Positions 12,201-22,325 are shown, numbered from the stretch's first letter. The stretch: DNA of 64,000 bases from Procambarus clarkii (GCF_040958095.1 NC_091233.1:21645297-21709296); one strand, 5' to 3'. A program made the numbers and translations. The notes: generated by a model from the letters alone, not told the origin.

Positions 12201-13694
12201 TTCCTTAACGATAGTGAGAAGCAAGACTGTTTCCGAGAGTGGATCCAAGCCCTACACATCCATCATGGCCCAGCTGATACAGTAATAGTCATTACAGAAA
12301 ATAAAACCACACTTGCGTTTGCAACACCTGATAAATGTTCCCCCTCATAGGAGTGAAAGTGAAAATAGGCCTATGTCAAGATCCAAGAACCTATCTTTTA
12401 ATCCTCAAATGTTAAAATAATACAGAGTAATTACTTAAATTCTGCAGTTCAGTTTAATTAACTTAGCCTTACAGTGTTCCAATCGCTTGAGAACAATTTG
12501 CCCAACTGCTCTAATCGTCTGGAGATTAGAGTAGCTTAACAGCTTAATCAAAATAGTAAGAGCAGAGGCGAGGAGTGCAAGTTATACACCTACATATCCA
12601 TCCTTGCCTCCCTTCTCTCTGCTCACTTTAAAGTGCCACATTCTTACTAAAAAATACCTACCCACTTTATGAGGACATCATGACATCATTTGACACTAGA
12701 GACCTCTGTACATTGTTTGCAATATACAGTATTTGAAAAAATCCCAAGTTCCTTAGTCTCCCTTCAGGATCTAACCATGTTTGGTGCATCATTCACAGAC
12801 TGAATGCACAGGGAAGCCATGCACTGAACTTTTAACAACTGCCAGTCAGGATATCCATTTACGTATTTGCTAGAAAAATTTGTGCTATGTGCAATTATAT
12901 GTCCAATAAAGTGAGAAACAATGCGAATAAATAGACCAAGTTATTCCCATATGGCACCTTGCCTCATTTCTACCGAAAAATCCCAACGTCTCCGGACCAC
13001 TACAGCTAAACCACAAAAAGTAGAGAATTTTTACATAGTATACAGGAAGCACAAAAATCTAATTAACAATGTCAAAAGAAACATTTATTTGTTCATGATT
13101 TGTATATATTTTTTTTGCACATGACAAGACAATGCATCAAAATAACCTGCAGAGTTAGGGGGTTAAATAATGCACAAATTTATTATTATTATAATTATGA
13201 TTTTTGTTAATTATATTTATTAAACTGATTTGCATTTCATGGCTCTGCAAGTTGCCACCGCAGTCGACTAGTGAGTTACAGCTTTGCAGTGCTACTGGCA
13301 AGCGGGTAATTCACTAGGCAGAACTGCAGAAAATTTGCATTTTAGATATATTTGTCAAGTATTGTATATAAAGTTGCAATATTTTTGAAGACACATACTT
13401 TGTAATATTTCTGGTAAAGACATACGTACAGTACTTAATTGGACACTCCCATTTCGTAAAAACAATTGTCAAAAAAACATTAATTACGTATTCGTAATAA
13501 ATAGTAAAAGGAGCACAATGTGGAAGAAATGAATAGAAACTAAAGCAAACTTAGAATATTACTTGTATATCCTGCTTCCACATAGCCTTGTCGTACGACA
13601 TGGAGGCATTAAACTGTTCCATCACGGGATCGGTCGAGGAGTCAAACCTGCCCCCCCACAGCTTCACAGCCTCCGAACCTCCTTCACTTGCCAT
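3170..13694 (-). CDS. ASL: Argininosuccinate lyase, 5' part of gene (exons 1-4 of coding sequence; 3' part outside window)
   Basis: Argininosuccinate lyase splits argininosuccinate into arginine and fumarate (arginine biosynthesis and the urea-cycle route); in animals it is a cytosolic homotetramer. Coding exons on the minus strand are 13694-13563, 11458-11288, 7111-6980 and 3270-3170 (44, 57, 44 and 33 codons plus 2 nt). All have GT-AG borders, and the first three junctions are phase 0. The joined protein starts [17 protein letters not shown], continues with the family's [45 protein letters not shown] and [12 protein letters not shown]-type segment (here [18 protein letters not shown]). GRSRNDQ and the T-H pair of GYTHLQ are known substrate-binding or catalytic positions in this superfamily. 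About 178 of the usual ~460 residues are here; the SxxMPxKxN signature must lie further left. No stop or frameshift is seen. The family call is very secure. Confidence 0.95.
3365..3452. repeat. Perfect inverted repeat (38-bp arms, 12-nt loop) in an ASL intron
   Basis: The arm aaagactaaaaacataatta... (3365-3402) is exactly reverse-complemented at 3415-3452. The loop contains ttaccttgaggt. No target duplication or coding content. It could be a tiny MITE or a recent inverted duplication. Confidence 0.85.
3993..4888 (+). mobile_element. Non-autonomous pogo/Tigger-like DNA transposon with TA target duplication
   Basis: The ends are inverted: cagtgacacctcggcttacg on the left, and cactg preceded by the complement of cagtggcccctccgtttaca on the right. 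TA dinucleotides flank both ends (3991-3992, 4889-4890). Inside, 4271-4375 begins [11 protein letters not shown], like the start of Tigger-type transposases. 4465-4600 reads [17 protein letters not shown], like their C-terminal tail. The central catalytic part is absent, so this is an internal-deletion derivative of about 0.9 kb. Confidence 0.75.
4900..5750 (+). mobile_element. CR1-like LINE fragment (RT FADD motif onward)
   Basis: Plus-strand frames contain MFADDVKL (the catalytic Y/F-A-D-D box), then [30 protein letters not shown] and [14 protein letters not shown], all recurring in CR1-type reverse transcriptases. The reading frame is broken several times and both ends are missing. An (A)17 tract lies at about 5247-5262. 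Confidence 0.6.
6095..6240 (+). mobile_element. SINE-2 tail fragment
   Basis: Shares the block gggcaccattccttc...cccatcccaaatccttatcc...ccccttcca with the copies at 29.1, 44.4 and 46.0 kb (the last inverted). The tRNA-like head is missing here. Confidence 0.6.
6515..6770 (-). mobile_element. SINE-1: tRNA-derived short interspersed element
   Basis: On the minus strand it begins with a tRNA-like head: cggccgagcggacagc resembles an A box and ggttcgatcccgg is a B box. A body follows with 'tttctttcaccctatgcccc' and 'aaaataggtacctgggtgtt', then the tail ggcctggtcgaggaccgggc...gatttcggggc. It is followed by aggtaacct-like ends rather than a tRNA 3' trailer, and the same composite occurs at 9.6 and 41.2 kb, so this is a SINE and not a tRNA gene. 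Confidence 0.8.
6980..7111 (-). CDS. ASL: ASL coding exon 3 (GRSRND signature)
   Basis: 132 nt, 44 codons, phase 0 at both ends. Acceptor tttactcccag, donor GTAACG. It encodes [18 protein letters not shown] and then [13 protein letters not shown], the argininosuccinate-binding block of the family. Confidence 0.96.
8020..8124. repeat. tgtaatata short tandem repeat ending in a 14-bp-arm hairpin
   Basis: Several copies of (a)tgtaatata(t/g) between 8028 and 8090, followed by the palindrome gatatgatgcaacc-ggca-ggttgcatcatatc at 8093-8124. Confidence 0.7.
9632..9890 (-). mobile_element. SINE-1 copy
   Basis: The same tRNA-headed element as at 6.5 kb, in the same orientation. The B-box region reads gggttcaatcccagg on the minus strand and the tail is gatttcggggctttttagtg. 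Small differences from the 6.5-kb copy show independent insertions. Confidence 0.8.
10310..10797. repeat. Tandem duplication of a ~244-bp unit
   Basis: 10310-10553 and 10554-10797 are almost identical. They differ in the length of an A-run and a T-run and by g/a near the end of the unit (aaaatgtgctttt versus aaaatgtactttt). A recent event inside ASL intron 2; the unit itself matches nothing I recognise. Confidence 0.85.
11288..11458 (-). CDS. ASL: ASL coding exon 2
   Basis: 171 nt, 57 codons, phase 0 at both ends. It follows the acceptor ttttttttcccag and ends ...NERRLK before donor GTATTC. It encodes [19 protein letters not shown] and the conserved [12 protein letters not shown]. Confidence 0.95.
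11459..13562. other. ASL intron 1 (coding introns)
   Basis: AT-rich, with a G16 run at 11847-11862. An open frame at 12102-12350 has no family match or splice context. No transposon could be named. Confidence 0.6.
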
Positions 13695-13715
13695 CTCTAA
13701 GGCTTTTATTCAAGT
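13563..13715 (-). CDS. ASL: ASL exon with start codon (CDS 13694-13563, 5'UTR 13715-13695)
   Basis: The start codon is at 13694-13692, followed by 44 codons ending ...KQDIQ, with donor GTAATA at 13562. Just upstream on the minus strand is a long pyrimidine tract ending tttgttgcag (AG at 13717-13716). So at least one non-coding 5' exon should lie further right, and the promoter is not at this exon. KLWGGRF is the usual ASL N-terminus, which fixes the start. Confidence 0.92.
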
Positions 13716-14560
13716 CTGCAACAAAGAAAAAAAAAAGGGCAAATGAATAATGTTTATTGGAAGATATAAGAGACATAAGCACAGCAGCATATTCATACAA
13801 AATTCAAGATGACAAGTATATTATAATATATATTATATATTAGTGGTATAGTGGTATAGCAGTAATATAGTATATATAGTGGTATTATATATTATTATTA
13901 TATATAGTGGTAGTATTTATATACTATATATATATATATATATATATTATATAATATATATGTAATGATTGCCCATTTATTGCACTTTACCAAACTTTGT
14001 TTTCCAACTCTCAAAACCATATACTGTATATAGTTAGGTTAGGATAATATGATATTTCTAAAATATCTAAATGTCTTACTGAATTTTCTTGAATTTGTTG
14101 ATTAGATTATATTCATTTGTTCTTATTGTAGTTAATTATTTTGAGGATTTGTAATTTTCTCCCGATTACTTTGATTTGTGTTATTTCAGATATAATATGT
14201 ACGGAACAAAGTTAATTATGGCTGAAAACTTAATTATAACTCATTGTAGTACTCTCTTTATACGAATTTATACAGATTTGTTGTATATTATTTACCTACA
14301 TATACTTCATAAATATTTATTTATTTTGCTTAGCTTAGGCTGTATTAGACTCTGGTTTGGTTGGATTGGCTAGGTAATCCTGTCAATCAATCAATCACTT
14401 AGTCCCACCTACACATCAAGACTACCAGCCAAATCTAGCATTAAACTTGGTTTATTCACAGTATTAATATTTATATTTTAACAAATTATCCAAAATGGGG
14501 AATTAAAATAAAGCTCCCCAAATTTTCTGGAGTAATCACCAATATCCCTTTAGTTAATTC
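13716..14560. other. Upstream of ASL coding start: AT-rich, short (TA)n
   Basis: Intron of the ASL 5' untranslated region. Tracts of ta/tat at 13835-13965; nothing else recognised. The real ASL first exon and promoter are not identified. Confidence 0.5.
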
Positions 14561-14574
14561 ATATAACTATGCAA

Positions 14575-14800
14575 GTTTTGTAGCACAATGGTCTAATGCT
14601 TTGGCTCACAGGTCAGGAGGATCCCGGGTTCGATTCCCGGCCAAAATAGAAACGGTTGGCTATATTTCCTTCCACCTGATGCCTCTCTTCACTTAGTAAC
14701 ACCGGCACTCGGGTGCAAGGCAACTGTTGTGGCTTGCATTCCGTGGAAGGAGACCTCGAGTAGGCCTAGGCACCGGCTTCCTTTTCCCCAAAAATAAACG
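14575..14800 (+). mobile_element. SINE-3: tRNA-headed element
   Basis: A tRNA-like head with A-box-like tagcacaatggtctaatgc and a perfect B box gggttcgattcccgg is followed by the body gaaacggttggctatatttcc and cacctgatgcctctcttcac. These are also seen at 44.2, 50.0, 50.3, 55.4 and 61.3 kb. The shared body argues against a free tRNA gene. Confidence 0.75.
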
Positions 14801-14815
14801 GTTATCAAACTAATA

Positions 14816-14945
14816 TTGTCTAGTAAATCTACTGTATATACTCCTATTGTCTAATAAATCCACTGTATATACTCCTATTGTCTAATAAATCCACTGTATA
14901 TACTCCTATTGTCTAATAAATCCACTGTATATACTCTAATCACAC
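14816..14945. repeat. 31-bp tandem repeat, about 4 copies
   Basis: Unit tgtctaataaatccactgta + tatactcctat, with the first copy diverged. Confidence 0.85.
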
Positions 14946-15094
14946 CCAGCACCAACACAGTAACAGCCACAAGCAATGACAGTGTGGGCAAAGACCTTTT
15001 TTTCCAAAAGGAAATATTCCCGTGTGTGGAGTCACGTACTGAAGGTTTGGCGGTCACCTTATCTAGTGAAGGGGGGAACCAGCGCCAAGTTGTG

Positions 15095-16220
15095 TAGCGC
15101 TAACCGCTACATGTGCAGGCGCTCTGTAGCGCTTGTTGCTATGTAGGGGCGACTGGGTAGCGGTTCTTGCTATGTGGGGGCGGCTAGGTAGCGGTTGTTG
15201 CTATGTGTGGGCGGCTGGGTAGCGGTTGTTGCTACGTGGGGGCGGCTGGGTAGCGGTTCTCGCTATGTGGGGGCGGCTAGGTAGCGGTTGTTGCTATGTG
15301 GGCGCGGCTGGGTAGCGGTTGTTGCTATGTGTGGGCGGCTGGGTAGCGGTTGTTGCTATGTGTGGGCGGCTGGGTAGCGGTTGTTGCTATGTGGGGGCGG
15401 CTGGGTAGCGGTTGTTACTATGTGGGGGCGGCTGGGTAGCGGTTATTGCTATGTGGGGGCGGCTGGGTAGCGGTTGTTGCTATGTGGGCCCGGCCGGGTA
15501 GCGGTTGTTACTATGTGGGGGCGGCCGGGTAGCAGTTGTTGCTATGTGGGGGCGGCTAGGTAGCGGTTGTTGCTATGTGGGAGTGGCTGGGTAGCGGTTC
15601 TCGCTATGTGTAGGACGGCTGGGTAGCGGTTGTTGCTATGTGGGGGCGGCTAGGTACCGGTTGTTGCTATGTGGGAGCGGTTGTTGCTATGTGGGCCCGG
15701 CTGGGTAGCGGTTGTTACTATGTGGGGGCGGCCGGGTAGCGGTTGTTGCTATGTGGGGGCAGCTAGGTAGCGGTTGTTGCTATGTGGGAGTGGCTAGGTA
15801 GCGGTTCTCGCTATGTGGGGGACGGCTGGGTAGCAGTTGTTGCTATGTGGGGGCGGCTAGGTACCGGTTGTTGCTATGTGGGAGCGGCTGGGTAGCGGTT
15901 GTTGCTATGTGGGGGCGGCTAGGTAGCGGTTGTTATTATGTGGGGGCGGCTGTGTAGCGGTTATTGCTATGTGGGGGCGGCTGTGTAGCGGTTATTGCTA
16001 TGTGGGGGCGGCTGGGTAGCGGTTATTGCTATGTGGGGGGCGGCTGGGTAGCGGTTGTTGCTATGTGGGCCCGGCTGGGTAGCGGTTCTTGCTATGTGGG
16101 GGCGGCTGGGTAACGGTTCTTGCTATGTGGGCCCGGCTGGGTAGCGGTTCTTGCTATGTGGGGGAGACTAGGTAGCGGTTGTTGCTATGTGGTGCAGGTT
16201 GGGTAGCGGTAATTGCTATG
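15095..16220. repeat. G-rich 31-bp minisatellite, roughly 36 copies
   Basis: Unit close to gtagcggttgttgctatgtg + ggggcggctgg, with point variants and some shortened units. The plus strand is G- and T-rich. The array is interrupted at about 16220 by a LINE and one degenerate unit reappears at 17607-17640. Confidence 0.92.
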
Positions 16221-16234
16221 TAATTGATATGTAT

Positions 16235-17605
16235 GGTAATTGCAAATATTTGAAAAGCTAATCTACAAGCAGCTTTAATCTTATCTAACTAAACACAATA
16301 CACTTAGCTCTTGCCAATATAGCTTCAGACCCAAAAACAGCACTAACGATGCTCTGATTTGTATGATTAACTTGATACATGCAGCTCTTGATAAAAATGA
16401 GTTCCCTGTTGGGTTATTTGTTGACCTACATAAAGTTTTTGACACTCAAAAGTGTCACAACCTTCTTCTTAAATTACATCATTATGGAGTCAGAGGTCAC
16501 TCCAATACCTTTAATCTTACCTTAGTGACAGGCTCCAGTATGTTACTGTGAATGATTCCATTTCTGCTAAATGTTATAGAGAATACTGAACTAAATAAAG
16601 TCCATCTTTGGCTAACTGCTAACAAACTCATCCTTAACACTGACAAAGCCGTCTATATTTTGTTTGGTAATAAATCCTTAGATCAAGTTAATCTAAGAAT
16701 AAACAATATCCAAATTAGTAACAAAGTAGATGGTAAATTCCTTGGTGTTCGCATCGATAACAAGCTAAATTTCCAGGGTCATATTCAACATATAGCAAAA
16801 AAAGTTTCTAAAACTTTTGGCATTCTAACATCTGATATTATGTACCTCGCCCTGCCCTGGTGACGCTCTATTGCTCTCTCATCTATCCTTATCTCAATTA
16901 TGGTATTTGTGCTTGGGGTTCTACTACCCAAAATCATCTACGTCCTTTAATTACTCAACACAAAGCTGCTATTAGAACAATATCTATGACCCCAGACAGC
17001 ACTCGGTACCCTTACTTAAATCTTTCAATATGTTAGATATTAAGTCACTGCACATCCTCTCATGTGTACTCTTATATATTTAAAACTCTGAACTGTAATG
17101 CCAATCCTGACATTAAAAGCTTCCTAGAAGGTTGTAACAGAAGCCATGAGCACCACACCAGAAACAAATACCTATTTGATATTCCAAGAGTGCGCCTCAA
17201 TCAAACTAGAAATTCTCTGCAACTCAAGGGACCCAGAATGTGTTATGACCTTCCCAATCATGTCAAAGGCTGTACCTCTCTCAACCAGTTTAAGAGAAAA
17301 ACTAAATACTACCTAATAAACTTTATGTAACCTACCTTACCCCCTAAATGTCAACCCATGTCTTGCTATTTTCAAACAACACTGTTTGTTGACCAACTTG
17401 TAATACTACTGATTTCCGCCATTTTTTCACCCTTTTTCCCTTTTTCAACTCAATTTATGCTTTGATCTTAATTAAATTTTAGTCTAAGTGTTTTAGGCTT
17501 TAGGCATAGCATATACCAGCTCGATCTAGAAATCCAACATTATGTTTGTAACTCATCTTGTGTGTGTGTATATACTTTTACCTGAATAAACATTTGATTT
17601 GATTT
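16235..17605 (+). mobile_element. 5'-truncated non-LTR retrotransposon inserted in the 31-bp minisatellite
   Basis: The coding frames start inside the reverse transcriptase (FEKLIYKQL, SFRPKNSTNDAL, GLFVDLHKVFDT, HHYGVRG). They continue with LWLTANKLILNTDK, KFLGVRIDNKLNF and the C-terminus RNSLQLKGPRMCYDLPNHV and FKRKTKYYLINF. The tail has tagctcgatctagaaatcc, ttgtaactcatcttg and ends acctgaataaacatttgatt. Several frame breaks; no endonuclease domain. The tail is the same as at 7.3, 21.7, 23.8 and 61.6 kb. Confidence 0.8.
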
Positions 17606-17606
17606 A

Positions 17607-17640
17607 TGCGGTGCGGGTTGGGTAGCGATAGTTGCTATGT
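17607..17640. repeat. Right-hand remnant of the 31-bp minisatellite
   Basis: gcggtgcgggttgggtagcg + atagttgctatgt matches the last units of the left array (ggtgcaggttgggtagcggt). The LINE at 16235-17605 therefore sits inside the array. Confidence 0.75.
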
Positions 17641-18165
17641 ACTTACCTAGTTGTACTCACCAAGTTGTGCTTGTGGGGATTGAGCTCTGGCTCTTTGGTT
17701 CCGCCTCTCAACTGTCAATCGACTGGTGTACAGATTCTGGGCTCCATCATATTTACATTTGAAGCTGTGTACGGAGTCAGCCTCCACCACATCACTGCCT
17801 AATGCATTCCATCTGTTAACTACTCTGACACTGAAAAAATTCTTTCTAATGTCTATGTGGCTCATTTGGGTACTCAGTTTCCACCTGTGTCCCCTTGTTC
17901 GTGTTCCACCAGTGCTAAATAGTTTGTCCTTGTCCAACCTTTCAATTCTTCTGAGAACCTTGTAGGTGATTTTCATGTATAACCTTACTCTTCTGTCTTC
18001 CAGGGACGTGAGGTTTAGCTCCTGTAGCCTCTCCTCGTAGCTCATACCTGTCAGTTCTGGAACTAGTCTGGTCTGGTCCGGTTGTGAGCCAACGTCTTCC
18101 ACCTGTGTCCTTACTCTGCCCGCCTTCAGCTCCAAGGCCACAAGACTGCAACTACATAACGTAGT
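17640..18165 (-). mobile_element. LINE-A 3' end (C-terminal RT region and tail)
   Basis: On the minus strand, LTGMSYEERLQELNLTSLED, then RRVRLYMKITYKVLRRIER, RKNFFSVRVVNRWNALGSDV and ADSVHSFKCKYD, a CR1-like C-terminus. The end is the decapod-typical tail caattgacagttgagaggcg-like, gagccagagctcaa, gagtacaactaggtaagta. It is the same family as 20.7, 21.8, 22.3, 25.9, 37.7, 39.2, 39.9 and 43.1 kb. Confidence 0.75.
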
Positions 18166-18182
18166 GATCTTTCTCCGTTTTA

Positions 18183-18330
18183 GTTTAGTTCATTTATTAT
18201 GCACCCCATACCCATCTTGTGGGCGGTTGTGGAAAGGGTTACAGAGGCACATAATGGGCTCAGGGACTGAACCCCACAATTCATTTAGCTAAGCAAGTTA
18301 CAATCTTGATGAGCTAGTTACAAAATTCAA
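18183..18330. repeat. Dispersed repeat B, single-unit copy (parent of the 30-bp minisatellites)
   Basis: Contains tttattatgcaccccatacc + catcttgtgggcggttgtgg followed by aaagggttacagaggcacat and aatgggctcagggactgaac. The middle block is one unit of the arrays at 34.3, 38.1, 52.4 and 56.0 kb, but here it is not repeated. The right-hand limit is uncertain and may reach about 18640. Confidence 0.7.
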
Positions 18331-18837
18331 TATAAGTCGTCACATCAACAATGGGTTCGAGATCGACCTCTAGTACAGGTTCTAAATTAGGCAACTTATT
18401 TACAGATCTGTTTTGTGTATCTCTTCACTTAGTTACAAACGTCAGCCATAGCCCTCAAATACTAACCTTCAAGTGTGAAAAACGAAATATAATCATAACT
18501 TTAGAGGTATTTAGTTGGGGCGAGGTTGTCCGCGACGCAATCACTGAGGATCCATGCAAGCAGGCGGGTAACCTTGCCCTTGTTTGTCAATAAGTTGCTG
18601 GGGGAATCAGGACCCTTATATGTGGAGACACACGTATTTGTCGACTATAGAAAGCAAAATCGTCGTCTTCGTATCGCTTTTATAACGAAAGGTAGACGGG
18701 AGAACAACAGTAATGCCTACATTGATAGTTTTGTCACCAGCAAGTACTCACTGGCTGGGACGGAGTACTATGCACAACAACACCTACTTTACCACCTAAT
18801 TTGATACGAAGAGGTGTTTTCAACTTCATCAGAGACA

Positions 18838-19000
18838 CGGGAGACATCTCCCGTCACGCAGGGTGCAGTCACACCTCCACAGATCTCCAGTATCAGCTCT
18901 TGATACTGGTAATGGCTCAAAAGGGCCACCACTTACGGGCTATTCATGCCCGTGCCACCTTTCGGGTGGCTTAATCTTCATCAATCAATCAATCTTCATC
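18838..19000 (-). repeat. Dispersed hairpin-bearing repeat H
   Basis: Inverted relative to the copies at 59.2 and 59.4 kb. It has the stem-loops gacgggagatgtctcccgt and acgggctattcatgcccgt and ends in (atca/gatt)n. Short, non-coding, with defined ends. Class unknown, possibly a SINE 3' module. Confidence 0.7.
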
Positions 19001-19352
19001 AGAGAGAACCTCTCTATTGGGTGTACTGTACCTGTCAATGACGAATCTTCCTGTCTGCACGCTCACACGCCATTGCAGAATACGTTAGGGGGGTAGAAAT
19101 AGCCTAAGCTACTCTATCAATTTGAGATTTTTTTGTATTATTTTCTATCACAGACGTGGCCACACATTTACAATGCTAACCAGCATATATACATTTTCTT
19201 CTGTCCTCCATGGACAGGGTGAGATATTTGTCAAACATACAGTTCAGAGATTTATTGATCACAGAAGGTGATCGTAGTGCTTTTAAAATGTTAGGCTCGG
19301 CTATATATGTAAATACATAGATACCTGTCTAAACATACTTAAACTTGCAGAA
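19001..19352. other. Unrecognised AT-rich stretch
   Basis: I see no gene or known repeat here. Confidence 0.4.
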
Positions 19353-19535
19353 CACAACCGTCAATGGGCCTCACTGAAGCAGCTTACACAACCGTCAATG
19401 GGCCTCACTGAAGCAGCTTACACAACCGTCAATGGGCCTCACTGAAGCAGCTTACACAACCGTCAATGGGCCTCACTGAAGCAGCTTACACAACCGTCAA
19501 TGGGCCTCACTGAAGCAGCTTGCATAACCGTCAAC
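19353..19535. repeat. 34-bp tandem repeat, 5 copies plus partial
   Basis: Unit accgtcaatgggcctcactg + aagcagcttacaca. Starts at 19357, 19391, 19425, 19459 and 19493; almost no divergence. Confidence 0.93.
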
Positions 19536-19544
19536 ACGACTTAA

Positions 19545-19925
19545 TTTACCTGAGGGCCACCATCGCTCTCTAGTGATCTAGACGGGGACAGCAAGCCGAC
19601 GGCTTGTCGAATGTTCCCCCCCTCCCCCATTTTTCCTGATTTTTGTTTTCAGTTGGCTTATGAACTGCTGTAATGTCTTGATGTTTACGGCTTCGGCGGG
19701 TAGGCGGTTCCATGGGTTTATAACCCTATGGGTGAAAAAAAAACAAGTTTTCTATCCTACATTGTAGCTTGTTGAGCGTGAAGGCGTTGCTCCGTGACTG
19801 TTACATTTTAAAGAAGTAGCCTGGATCAATATCCTCCATATTGTTCAGCATTTTAGTTTTGATGAGATCAGACCTGTCATGTCTGGCTTGTAATGTTCTT
19901 AATCCTGTGGCCCTCGGCAGCCTAG
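19545..19925 (-). mobile_element. CR1-like LINE 3' end
   Basis: The same 3' region as 1-400: tttacctgagggccacc, gacggcttgtcgaatgttcc, ggtttataaccctatgggtg and ttgtagcttgttgagcg. Read on the minus strand, the end of the coding region has spacing similar to the 226-582 copy. Confidence 0.75.
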
Positions 19926-19929
19926 AGCA

Positions 19930-20272
19930 GCAACGGGCAACCAGGCCTAATGCAGCAGCCTGCAACAGTCAACCGGGCATAATGCAGCATCATGCAACAG
20001 TCAACCGGGCATAATGCAGCATCATGCAACAGTCAACCGGGCATAATGCAGCAGCCTGCAACAGTCAACCGGGCATAATGCAGCATCATGCAACAGTCAA
20101 CCGGGCATAATGCAGCATCATGCAACAGTCAACCGGGCATAATGCAGCTTCATGCAACAGTCAACCGGGCATAATGCAGCAGCCTGCAACAGTCAACCGG
20201 GCATAATGCAGCATCATGCAACAGTCAACCGGGCATAATGCAGCATCATGCAACAGTCAACCGGGCATAAGT
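19930..20272. repeat. 32-bp tandem repeat, about 10 copies
   Basis: Unit caacagtcaaccgggcataa + tgcagcatcatg, alternating with a tgcagcagcctg variant. Confidence 0.92.
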
Positions 20273-20459
20273 CTGGAACCCTCAACAGTTACAAATGCAG
20301 GAACCTGTAACCCTCATCCCCACACACTGTGGGTGTGGGAGGGCCAGTAAGCTTCACCAGCCTTCCCCCCACACGCACACTGTGGGTGTGGGAGCCAACA
20401 ATGAAGGACGTGTAGGCTACTGCGACACACAACAGCCAGAGTAAGAGTTTGGCAGCTAT

Positions 20460-20594
20460 AGTGTGTGTGTGTGTGTGTGCGTGCATGTGTGTGAGTGTGC
20501 GTGTGTGTGGGTCTCACGTGGAGAGGTCGTGGTGTTGTGTGTGTGCGCTCACTCTGCTTTGCTTGCGGGACTCAGGCTCCAGCTCTTGGGTCTG

Positions 20595-20675
<81 letters not shown>
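20460..20675. repeat. (TG)n microsatellites adjoining LINE-A tail
   Basis: Imperfect (tg)n at 20460-20530 and a pure run at about 20595-20674. The pure run passes directly into tatacttaactagttgtact, the terminal motif of LINE-A. Confidence 0.9.
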
Positions 20676-20677
<2 letters not shown>

Positions 20678-21077
20678 CTTAACTAGTTGTACTCACCTAG
20701 ATGTGTTTGCGGGGGTTGAGCTCTGACTCTTTGGTCCAGCCTCTCAACTGTCAATCGATTGATGTACAGATTCCTGAGCCTACTGGACTCTATTCATATC
20801 TACATTTGAAACTGTGTATGGAGTCAGCCTCCACCACATCACTGCCTAATGCATTTCATCCGTTAACTACTCTGACACTGACAAAGTTCTTTCTAACGCC
20901 CCTGTGGCTCATTTGGGTACTCGATTTCCATCCGTGTCCCCTTGTTCGCGTACCACCCGTGTTAGACAGTTTGTCTTTATATACCCTGTTAATTCCCCTG
21001 AGGATTTTGTATGTAGTGATCATGTCTTCCCTAACTCTTCCGTCTTCCAGTGTCGTAAGGTTCACTTCCAATAATCT
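20676..21077 (-). mobile_element. LINE-A 3' end, left part, split by an insertion
   Basis: The same tail and C-terminal coding block as 17640-18165 (minus strand: RGHGWKSSTQMSHRGVRKNF and others). It stops at ccaataatct and resumes at 21784 with ttcctcgtagttcattcctc. Confidence 0.8.
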
Positions 21078-21777
21078 GTGTAAACACTCTATGCAAATAA
21101 AGGGACCTAGTCTATGGAACTCACTCCCTAATGAATTGAAAAGCTGTCCAACTTTTGGCTTATTCAAAAACAAAAACAAAAAGTACTTAATTTCATCTTC
21201 ATAGTTTCCTACCTAGTGCTTTATCCAAAATTCTATATTTGCCTCATTTTTATTCCTATATTTGCCTTCCTATATTTGACTATATATATTCTATATTTGC
21301 CTCATTGAAAAACAAAACCAAAAAGTGCCTAATTTCATCTTCGTAGTTTCCTACCTAGTGCTTTAACTCGCACTGTATCTAATGCTACCCAATTTCCCAA
21401 TATATGTACCTAAGCCACATAACTTTACCATTGTAATCTTTGATATAATCTGATATCATGGTTGCTATATTGAGTGCATATTCTACTGCATTATTCCTTG
21501 AAATGATCCTCAAATTGTGCTACAATGAACCAATTGATAATCCTGAATTTTTACCGTAATGTATCTAGTAATCTGTTTATTGTGTCAAAATTTCTTACAA
21601 TATGCCTGTAAACATATTTTGTAAATTTTACTGGAAATTATCTACTTAAAATTCTCGGTTAGATTAATAACGTGTACGAAACGCTGTGCGTGCTAATGGC
21701 TTTACAAGAATGTAAAATCATCATTACTTTGTACTCTCTTAATCCCCAATGTAACTTCTTGTATATAAATAAATAAG
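21078..21777 (+). mobile_element. LINE 3' fragment inserted into LINE-A
   Basis: The plus strand starts with the C-terminal LINE sequence MQIKGPSLWNSLPNELKSC, comparable to QLKGPRMCYDLPNHV at 17.2 kb. It ends in a tail with acgaaacgctgtgcgtgcta and ataaataaataag. taatct occurs on both sides (21072-21077 and 21778-21783), consistent with a target-site duplication. It contains an internal direct duplication: the block taatttcatcttc(a/g)tag occurs near 21188 and 21329. Confidence 0.75.
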
Positions 21778-21783
21778 TAATCT

Positions 21784-22075
21784 TTCCTCGTAGTTCATTC
21801 CTCTCAGCTCGGGGACTAGCCTGGTGGCATACCTGGTTGATGGGGTTCTGGGAGTTCTTCTACTCCCCAAGCCCGGCCCGAGGCCAGACTTGACTTGTGA
21901 GAGTTTGGTCCACCAGGCTGTTGCTTGGAGCGGCCTGCAGGCCCACATGCCCACCTCTGAACCTTTTCTAACTTCGTTTTGAGTTTGACTAGATGTGGAC
22001 TCCAGGCTGGCGCCGCATACTCCAGTATTGGTCTGACTTACTGGTCACACACGTGCCTGTGTGTGTGTAATTACC
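21784..22075 (-). mobile_element. LINE-A, right part (continuation of the split copy)
   Basis: Minus strand: SRYATRLVPELRGMNYEERL and upstream sequence, equivalent to 18030-18130 of the 17.6-kb copy. The inner part carries extra sequence (gggttctgggagttcttc...), so it is itself a mosaic. Confidence 0.6.
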
Positions 22076-22159
22076 TAATTGTAGTTACAGGATGAGAGCT
22101 ACGCTCGTGGTGTCCCGTCTTCCCAGCACTCTTTGTCATATAATGCTTTGAAATTACTG

Positions 22160-22163
22160 ACAC

Positions 22164-22211
<48 letters not shown>

Positions 22212-22244
22212 CACCTATATGATGTACTATATGGTGTACTCACC

Positions 22245-22306
<62 letters not shown>

Positions 22307-22325
22307 TGTGTGTGTGTGTGTACTC
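22160..22325. repeat. (TG)n microsatellites interrupted by 'actcacctatatg' motifs
   Basis: Two long (tg)n runs (about 22168-22208 and 22250-22320) separated by tactcacctatatgatgtac-type sequence, again next to a LINE-A tail. Confidence 0.9.

Noticed and set aside
12102-12350. 82-aa open frame with a hydrophobic start
   Set aside because: Sits in an ASL intron, shows no family motif, and has a weak start context.
15095-16220. CRISPR-like arrays among the regular repeats
   Set aside because: All are head-to-tail tandem repeats without unique spacers, in a eukaryotic genome.
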